Assembly: GCF_022879575.1 (NCBI RefSeq)
Contig: NZ_CP084260.1
Location: 496,001 to 560,000 of the forward strand
DNA: 64,000 nucleotides
DNA from: Caballeronia sp. SL2Y3
Lineage (GTDB): Bacteria > Pseudomonadota > Gammaproteobacteria > Burkholderiales > Burkholderiaceae
Direction of reading: 5' to 3'
The notes beneath the pieces were generated by a model that saw only the letters and a program-made list of their open reading frames with translations, had not been told where the DNA came from and searched no databases. This document shows positions 58,207-64,000 of this stretch, piece after piece. A program made the translations under genes and the position numbers. Positions within the stretch are counted from its first letter, which is position 1. Every line of letters begins with the position of its first letter.

Positions 58207-58242
58207 AAAAACGGCGCGTTCTTCAATGAACGCGCCGTTTTT
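58207..58242. terminator. Terminator between clpA and dut
   Basis: A perfect 15-bp stem, AAAAACGGCGCGTTC with GAACGCGCCGTTTTT, and a 6-nt loop are followed by more T residues on the plus strand. It ends clpA transcription and, on the other strand, the dut unit. Confidence 0.92.
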
Positions 58243-58257
58243 TTTGCTTCGGAAAGC

Positions 58258-58704
58258 TCAGTGCTTGCCCGTGCTGCCGAATCCGCCCGCGCCGCGTTCG
58301 CTCGCCTCGAAGTCATCGACGATATTGAACTGCGCCTGCACCACCGGCACGATGACCAGTTGCGCGAGCCGTTCCATCGGATTCAGCGTGAACGCGGTGT
58401 CGCCGCGATTCCACGTCGAAACCATCAGTTGCCCTTGATAATCCGAATCGATCAGGCCGACGAGATTGCCCAGCACGATGCCGTGCTTATGGCCGAGGCC
58501 TGAGCGCGGCAGAATGAGCGCCGCATAGCCGCGATCGGCGAGGTGGATGGCAAGGCCGGTGGGCACGAGCACGGTCTGATGCGGCTCGATGACGAGCGGC
58601 GCATCCAGACACGCGCGCAGGTCTAGGCCGGCGCTGCCGGGCGTAGCATAAGCGGGCAGAAAATCGCGCATGCGCGCGTCGAGAATCTTGACGTCGAGTT
58701 TCAT
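58258..58704 (-). CDS. dut: dUTP diphosphatase
   Basis: The 148-residue trimeric dUTPase splits dUTP to dUMP and diphosphate. Its five motifs are visible in order: [42 protein letters not shown] and the C-terminal [10 protein letters not shown] arm. The ATG overlaps the stop of the luciferase-like gene (58701-58704). Confidence 0.96.
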   Translation of the reverse strand: MKLDVKILDARMRDFLPAYATPGSAGLDLRACLDAPLVIEPHQTVLVPTGLAIHLADRGYAALILPRSGLGHKHGIVLGNLVGLIDSDYQGQLMVSTWNRGDTAFTLNPMERLAQLVIVPVVQAQFNIVDDFEASERGAGGFGSTGKH

Positions 58705-59714
58705 GGTCGGGCTGAGCGGCCGAGCGCGAACGCGTCGGCGAGGAGTTGATAGGACCGCGTGCGTGCGGCGTAGCTGCCGGCGACCGTCAGAACGATCAGT
58801 TCGTCGGCGTCGAATTGTTCTTGCAGCGCGTGGAGTTTCTCCGTGACGCGCTCCGGCGTGCCGATGATGCTGCGCGCCTTCTCATGCGCGATCACCGCGC
58901 GCTCGCGCTCGCCGTATTGCTGCGCGACGCCCTGCGCGACCGACGGAATCGGCTGGTTGAGGCCATACGCCATCTGCACGCGACGCAGATCGACGGCCTT
59001 TTCCAGCGCCTCGGCTTCGTCTTCGGTATCGGCGCAGATCGCGAACACCGCCGCCGCGAGATACGGCTTTTCTTCGTGACCCGCGACGAACCGCTCGCGA
59101 TACGCCTCGGCCACGTGATGCCCCATGTGCGCGTTGATGAAATGCGCGAACGCGAAGCGAATGCCGAGCTGCGCGGCGAGCAGACCGCCGAAATCGCTCG
59201 ATCCGAGCACCCACAGTTCGGGACGCGTGTCGATCTGCGGTTGCAGCAGCACGCCTTGGGCGAGCGAATCGTCGGGAATCTTGCCGTCGAAGAGCGCGAT
59301 GAGTTCCGCCACTTGCTGCGGAAAGATATCGCCGCGATTGTACGACCCGGCGGCCACTGCCTGCGCGGTCCGCATGTCGCCGCCGGGCGCGCGCCCGACG
59401 CCCAGATCCACGCGATTCGGGAACAGCGCCTCCAGCATCAGGAACTGCTCGGCGACCTTGAACGGGCTGTAATACGGCAGCATGACGCCGCCCGAGCCGA
59501 TGCGGATGCGCTTCGTCAGACTGCCGATACGCGCGAGCATCACTTCCGGGCACGGGTTCGACACGCCGTACAGGCCGTGATGCTCCGCGCACCAGTAGCG
59601 CGTGTAGCCGAGGTCGTCGGCGAGTTGCGCAAGGTCCAGCGTCGCCGCGATGGCGTCCGCCGTCGTGTGGCCGTGGATGACCGGCGTCTGGTCGAGAACG
59701 GATAACTTCGTCAT
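58701..59714 (-). CDS. Luciferase-like (LLM) flavin-dependent oxidoreductase
   Basis: The 337-residue TIM-barrel protein of the bacterial luciferase-like family has [18 protein letters not shown] at the N-terminus, [19 protein letters not shown] near 42 and GVGRAPGGD near 100. These are typical of the MsnO8/YhbW-like subgroup using reduced flavin. The substrate is unknown. It lies between dut and coaBC on the same strand, 7 bp after coaBC, so it is expressed with them. Confidence 0.88.
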   Translation of the reverse strand: MTKLSVLDQTPVIHGHTTADAIAATLDLAQLADDLGYTRYWCAEHHGLYGVSNPCPEVMLARIGSLTKRIRIGSGGVMLPYYSPFKVAEQFLMLEALFPNRVDLGVGRAPGGDMRTAQAVAAGSYNRGDIFPQQVAELIALFDGKIPDDSLAQGVLLQPQIDTRPELWVLGSSDFGGLLAAQLGIRFAFAHFINAHMGHHVAEAYRERFVAGHEEKPYLAAAVFAICADTEDEAEALEKAVDLRRVQMAYGLNQPIPSVAQGVAQQYGERERAVIAHEKARSIIGTPERVTEKLHALQEQFDADELIVLTVAGSYAARTRSYQLLADAFALGRSARP

Positions 59715-59721
59715 GTCGAGC

Positions 59722-60927
59722 CTACGAGAGAAGCGAGCCGCCGCTCGGCGCGCGCTTGGCGATTTCCGCGATCAGCGTGCGCGCGAGCGACTGCTTGTCG
59801 GCGCGCGGCAACGGCGTGCGGCCCGATGCCTCGAAGAGCACGACTTCGTTGTCGTCGAGGCCGAAGGTGAGCGGCCCGAGATTGCCGACCAGGAGCGGCA
59901 CGTTCTTGCGCTTGCGCTTTTCCTCGCCGTGCAAGTCGAGATCGCCGCTTTCGGCCGCGAAGCCGACGCAATACGGCGGGTTCGGCAGATTCGCGACCGA
60001 AGCGAGGATGTCCGGATTCTCGACGAAGTTGAACGCGGGCAACGCATCGCTCGACTTTTTGATCTTGTGCTCGCTTGCGTGATCGACGCGCCAGTCCGCG
60101 ACCGCCGCCACCGCGATGAAAATCTCGGCATCGGACGCGGCCTGCATGACGGCATCGTGCATTTGCTGCGCGGTCTGCACGTCTTCGCGATAGACGCCCC
60201 ACGGCGTCGCCAGCGAAACCGGCCCGGCGACGAGATGCACGTCCGCGCCCGCCTGCGCCGCCGCGCGCGCGAGCGCGAAGCCCATCTTGCCCGACGAGCG
60301 ATTGGTGAGGCCGCGCACCGGATCGAGCGGCTCGAACGTCGGGCCGGCGGTAATCAGCACGCGGCGGCCGCGCAGAATCTTGGGCTGAAACGACGCGCAA
60401 ATGGCTTCGAACGCGGCTTCCGGCTCGATCATGCGGCCGTCGCCGACTTCGCCGCACGCCTGCGAGCCCGAATCCGGGCCGAGCACGTCGACGCCGTCCG
60501 CGCGGATCTGCGCGACATTGCGCTGGGTCGCCGGGTTCTGCCACATCTGGCGGTTCATCGCGGGCACGACGAGCAGCGGACAATCACGCGCGACGCAGAG
60601 CGTGGAGAGCAGGTCGTCGCACATGCCATGCGCGAGCTTCGCGATGAAATCGGTCGAGGCGGGCGCGACGACGATGGCATGCGCCTCGCGCGACAGATCG
60701 ATATGCGGCATGTTGTTCGGCATGCGCGCATCCCATTGCGACACATACACGGGACGGCCCGAGAGCGCCTGCATGGTGACGGGCGTGATGAATTCCGTGG
60801 CCGCTTCCGTCATCACGATCTGCACGGTCGCGCCGGCCTTCACGAGCAGCCGCGTCAGCTCCGCGATCTTGTAGCACGCGATGCCGCCGGTCAGTCCCAG
60901 CACGAGATGTTTGCCTGCGAGTTCCAA
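59722..60927 (-). CDS. coaBC: Bifunctional phosphopantothenoylcysteine decarboxylase / synthase
   Basis: The 401-residue enzyme carries out two steps of coenzyme A synthesis: ligation of cysteine to 4'-phosphopantothenate (CoaB) and decarboxylation (CoaC). The N-terminal CoaC flavoprotein has LGLTGGIACYK, the His in MPHIDLS, PAMNRQMW and the Cys loop SQACGEVGDGRM. The C-terminal CoaB begins at VLITAGPTFEPLDPVRGLTNRSSG. The TTG at 60927 was chosen: GGAGG lies just upstream and the product then starts MELAGKH like homologues. The frame is open to 60981 without conservation. Confidence 0.94.
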   Translation of the reverse strand: MELAGKHLVLGLTGGIACYKIAELTRLLVKAGATVQIVMTEAATEFITPVTMQALSGRPVYVSQWDARMPNNMPHIDLSREAHAIVVAPASTDFIAKLAHGMCDDLLSTLCVARDCPLLVVPAMNRQMWQNPATQRNVAQIRADGVDVLGPDSGSQACGEVGDGRMIEPEAAFEAICASFQPKILRGRRVLITAGPTFEPLDPVRGLTNRSSGKMGFALARAAAQAGADVHLVAGPVSLATPWGVYREDVQTAQQMHDAVMQAASDAEIFIAVAAVADWRVDHASEHKIKKSSDALPAFNFVENPDILASVANLPNPPYCVGFAAESGDLDLHGEEKRKRKNVPLLVGNLGPLTFGLDDNEVVLFEASGRTPLPRADKQSLARTLIAEIAKRAPSGGSLLS

Positions 60928-60982
60928 CTTGCCTCCGTCGCAAAAAAACGCGGCTCCGGAAAGGGAGCCGCGCCTGAGCACA

Positions 60983-61489
60983 TCACTTCGAGCCGCGTAC
61001 GCGCCGCAGTTCGTCGAAAATCAGCAGCACCGCGCCGACCGTGATCGCGCTGTCGGCCAGATTGAACGCCGGCCAGTGCCACGTCTTCACGTGGAAGTCG
61101 AGAAAGTCGATCACATGGCCGTAGGCCAGCCGGTCGATCACGTTGCCGATCGCGCCGCCCATGATGAGCGCGAGCGCCGCGCAGAAAAGCCGCTGCGCCG
61201 AATGCTTCTTGAGCAGATAGCAGATGACAGCCGCCGCCACGACGCCGAGCGCGGTGAACGCCCAGCGCTGCCAGCCGCCCGCCGCCGCGAGAAAGCTGAA
61301 CGCGGCTCCGCGGTTATAGACGAGCAGCAGATTGAAGAAGGGCGCGAGCGCATGTGGCTCGCCGTACGCGAAGACCTTCTGGACCGCGATCTTCGTCAAC
61401 TGGTCGAACAGAATCACGATGAGCGCGACGCCGATCCACGGCGCGAGCGAACCGCTCGAAGTACTTTGTTTCGCCATAGTCCTTGCCAT
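60983..61489 (-). CDS. lspA: Lipoprotein signal peptidase
   Basis: The 168-residue inner-membrane aspartyl protease removes signal peptides of prolipoproteins. It has four membrane segments; the catalytic aspartates are in [15 protein letters not shown] and [10 protein letters not shown]. The ATG at 61489 overlaps the ileS stop as TAATG and has GAGG upstream; a second ATG at 61477 would shorten it by four residues. Confidence 0.96.
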   Translation of the reverse strand: MARTMAKQSTSSGSLAPWIGVALIVILFDQLTKIAVQKVFAYGEPHALAPFFNLLLVYNRGAAFSFLAAAGGWQRWAFTALGVVAAAVICYLLKKHSAQRLFCAALALIMGGAIGNVIDRLAYGHVIDFLDFHVKTWHWPAFNLADSAITVGAVLLIFDELRRVRGSK

Positions 61490-64000
61490 TATGCTGCGCC
61501 TCGCGTTTCGCCAGCGCCGAACAGGTTGGAGAAGCAGCGGCCGCACAGACCCGGATGCTCGGGGTGCGAGCCGACGTCGGCGCAATAGTGCCAGCAGCGT
61601 TCGCACTTCAGGTAGGGGGATGCGGCCACGTCGACGCCTTCTTCCGCTTCGCTCCCCACGCGCTCAACCGACGCCTGCGACGTGATGAGCACGAAGTGCA
61701 GCGCATCGCCGAGGCTCGCGAGCGCGTCGTAACGCGCGCCGCTCGCGCGAACGACGACTTCCGCCTGCAACGACGAGCCGATCAGATTCGCGGTGCGCGC
61801 TTCTTCGAGCGCCTTGGTGACGTCGCCGCGTGCCGAGCGGATCAGCGACCACTTGTCCAGCAACTCGCCGCCGTTCGGAATGTCCGGATACGTCGCGTAG
61901 ACCTCGGCGAAGATCGTGTCCTGACCGGGCTTCAGCACCTTGTACGCTTCTTCCGCCGTGAACGAGAGATACGGCGCCACGAGTCGCAGCAAGCCGTGCG
62001 CGATGTAAAAGAGCGCGGTCTGCGCGCTGCGGCGCTCGCGCGAATCGGGCTTCGTCGTGTAGAGACGGTCCTTCAGCACGTCGAGATAAAAGCCGCCCAA
62101 GTCTTCCGAGCAGAACGTCGCGATCTTGGCCACGACCGGATGGAACTCGTACCTCTCGTAGTGCGAGAGCGCGTCGTCCTGCAGATTGCGCGTGAGCGCC
62201 ACCGCGTAACGGTCGATTTCCAGCCAATCCGCGACCGGCACCGCGTTCTTCTCGAAGTCGAAATCCGAGAGATTCGCGAGCAGGAAGCGCAGCGTGTTGC
62301 GGATGCGGCGATACGTCTCCGTCACGCGCTTGAGAATCTCCTCGGAGATGGCGAGCTCGCCGGAATAGTCCGTCGATGCGATCCACAAGCGGATGATTTC
62401 CGCGCCGAGGCGATTCGCCACTTCGTGCGGATCGACGCCGTTGCCGAGCGACTTCGACATCTTGCGGCCTTCGCCATCGACGGTGAAGCCGTGCGTGAGC
62501 AGCGCGTCGTAGGGCGGGCGGCCGTCGAGCATGGAAGCCGTGAGCAGCGACGAATGGAACCAGCCGCGATGCTGGTCCGAGCCTTCCAGATACAGATCAG
62601 CCGGGAATTGCAGCTCGTCCTTGTGCGAGCCGCGCAGCACGTGCCAGTGCGTCGTGCCTGAGTCGAACCAGACATCGAGCGTGTCGCGGTTCTTTTCGTA
62701 CATGTTCGCGTCGTCGCCGATCAGCTCGCGCGGATCGAGCGTTTGCCACGTCTCGATGCCGCCTTGCTCCACGCGCTTCGCCACTTCCTCCAGCAATTCG
62801 ATCGTGCGCGGATGCAGTTCGCCCGTTTCCTTGTGCACGAAGAACGCCATCGGCACGCCCCATTGACGCTGACGCGAGAGCGTCCAGTCCGGGCGGTTCG
62901 CGATCATGCTGAAAAGGCGCTGCTTGCCCCACGACGGATAGAACGCCGTGTTCTCGACGCCTTCGAGCGCCGTTTCGCGCAGCGTCTTGCCGCCGTCTTT
63001 CGGCGTGACGTCCATGCCCGCGAACCATTGCGACGTCGCGCGATAGATGATCGGCGTCTTGTGACGCCAGCAGTGCATGTAGCTGTGCGTGTACTTTTCG
63101 GTCTTGAGCAGCGACCCGGCGTTGTTCAGCGCTTCCACGATTTCCGGATTCGCTTTCCAGATCGACAAGCCGCCGAAGAGCGGCAGCGATTCGATGTAGC
63201 GGCCATCGCCCATCACGGGGTTGATGATGTCCGAATCCGCCATGCCGTGCGCCTTGCACGACACGAAGTCTTCCACGCCATAAGCCGGCGACGAATGCAC
63301 GACGCCCGTGCCGCTCTCCGTGGTGACGTACTCGCCGAGATAGACGGGCGACGTGCGCTTGTAGCCCGGATGCGCCGCCGCGAGCGGATGATGGAAGCGC
63401 ACGTTCGCGAGCTTCGCGCCGGTCGTCGTGGCGATGACTTCACCGGGCAAACCGTAGTTCTGCAGGCACGCTTCGACGCGCTCCTGCGCGAGAATCAGCA
63501 AGCCGCGCGGCGTATCCACGAGCGCGTACACGATCTCCGGATGCACGTTCAGCGCCTGATTGGCGGGGATGGTCCAAGGCGTCGTCGTCCAGATGACGAT
63601 GCCGCCTTCCGTCTTCGGCAGCGACGGCAGGCCGAACGCCTGCGCGGTCTTCTCCGGTTCCGCGAAGCCAAACAGCACGTCGATGGTCGGGTCAGTCTTG
63701 TCCTTGTACTCGACTTCCGCTTCGGCCAGCGCCGAGCCGCAGTCGAAGCACCAGTTCACGGGCTTCAGGCCACGGAACACGAAGCCCTTTTCCATGATCT
63801 TCGCCAGCGCGCGGATTTCGCCCGCTTCGTTGACGAAGTTCATCGTCTTGTACGGATTGTCCCAGTCGCCGAGCACGCCCAGACGCCGGAAGCCGACCTT
63901 CTGCTTCTCGATCTGCTCGCTCGCGTAGGCGCGCGCCTTCTGCATGACTTCGGCGGCGGGCAGCGACTTGCCGAACTGCTTTTCGATCTGGATCTCGATG
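61489..64000 (-). CDS. ileS: Isoleucyl-tRNA synthetase (5' end outside window)
   Basis: About 837 C-terminal codons of the class I synthetase are present; the frame is open to the window end, so the N-terminal HIGH region is missing. Visible are the CP1 editing domain with [14 protein letters not shown] near the right end, [11 protein letters not shown], the KMSKSLGN signature (about 62450) and the C-terminal zinc finger CERCWHYC...CGRC (61540-61590). Gene order ileS-lspA-coaBC-dut is usual in Burkholderia. Confidence 0.97.
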   Translation of the reverse strand, partial: IEIQIEKQFGKSLPAAEVMQKARAYASEQIEKQKVGFRRLGVLGDWDNPYKTMNFVNEAGEIRALAKIMEKGFVFRGLKPVNWCFDCGSALAEAEVEYKDKTDPTIDVLFGFAEPEKTAQAFGLPSLPKTEGGIVIWTTTPWTIPANQALNVHPEIVYALVDTPRGLLILAQERVEACLQNYGLPGEVIATTTGAKLANVRFHHPLAAAHPGYKRTSPVYLGEYVTTESGTGVVHSSPAYGVEDFVSCKAHGMADSDIINPVMGDGRYIESLPLFGGLSIWKANPEIVEALNNAGSLLKTEKYTHSYMHCWRHKTPIIYRATSQWFAGMDVTPKDGGKTLRETALEGVENTAFYPSWGKQRLFSMIANRPDWTLSRQRQWGVPMAFFVHKETGELHPRTIELLEEVAKRVEQGGIETWQTLDPRELIGDDANMYEKNRDTLDVWFDSGTTHWHVLRGSHKDELQFPADLYLEGSDQHRGWFHSSLLTASMLDGRPPYDALLTHGFTVDGEGRKMSKSLGNGVDPHEVANRLGAEIIRLWIASTDYSGELAISEEILKRVTETYRRIRNTLRFLLANLSDFDFEKNAVPVADWLEIDRYAVALTRNLQDDALSHYERYEFHPVVAKIATFCSEDLGGFYLDVLKDRLYTTKPDSRERRSAQTALFYIAHGLLRLVAPYLSFTAEEAYKVLKPGQDTIFAEVYATYPDIPNGGELLDKWSLIRSARGDVTKALEEARTANLIGSSLQAEVVVRASGARYDALASLGDALHFVLITSQASVERVGSEAEEGVDVAASPYLKCERCWHYCADVGSHPEHPGLCGRCFSNLFGAGETRGAA

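Overview
The window is a 64 kb piece of a high-GC beta-proteobacterial chromosome, most likely a Paraburkholderia/Caballeronia-type member of the Burkholderiaceae. The reasons are the ileS-lspA-coaBC-dut order, the proteins' resemblance to Burkholderia homologues, the codon bias (long false ORFs lie antisense to almost every gene), and the mix of polyol ABC transport, homogentisate catabolism and peptide ABC transport. No rRNA, tRNA, CRISPR array, prophage or insertion sequence was seen.

Layout. 1-4.0 kb: end of an FGGY sugar kinase, an AGE-family sugar epimerase/isomerase, and the glutathione-dependent formaldehyde pair frmA-frmB. 4.0-7.1 kb: a zur-znuA-znuC-znuB zinc uptake operon (minus strand) with a likely Zur operator in front. 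7.2-8.5 kb: two overlapping genes for unknown exported proteins. 8.9-15.0 kb: a sorbitol/polyol operon (SDR dehydrogenase, binding protein, two permeases, HAD phosphatase, ATPase), followed by a MOSC protein. 16-20 kb, converging on it: D-arabinitol dehydrogenase, xylulokinase and a SorC-type regulator. A second complete FGGY kinase follows. Together these genes would import polyols, oxidise them to ketoses and phosphorylate D-xylulose into the pentose phosphate pathway. A shared palindrome (GAGCAWTTGMTC) lies in front of both polyol transcription units.

21.9-28.6 kb: a catalytically degenerate EAL-domain protein, the homogentisate operon hmgA-fahA-MFS transporter, a decayed MFS fragment and an intact MFS exporter. 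29.3-36.4 kb: the four-gene DNA repair cassette EXO-LIG-LHR-MPE, in which MPE is cut off from the other three by 0.7 kb containing a strong terminator. 36.5-42.5 kb: an Osa/FiwA-like fertility inhibition protein, a truncated D-lactate dehydrogenase pseudogene, two tandem AspT-family antiporters, an aldo/keto reductase and a Rap1a/Tai-type exported protein. 42.6-48.8 kb: a peptide/nickel-type ABC transporter with both ATPases fused in one polypeptide, and a cupin.

48.9-64 kb is mostly housekeeping: a fusA not in a str operon, with a double-hairpin leader; a DUF192 protein; rluE; icd; cspA; clpS-clpA; dut; a luciferase-like oxidoreductase; coaBC; lspA; and the C-terminal part of ileS running off the window. 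Several strong rho-independent terminators separate these units. No wholly novel multi-gene system is evident. The best leads are the orphan exported pair (7.2-8.5 kb), the rearranged repair cassette with an 18-bp tandem repeat, the His-rich ZnuC tail, the fusA leader hairpins, the dead EAL protein, and a clpS transcript predicted to be leaderless.
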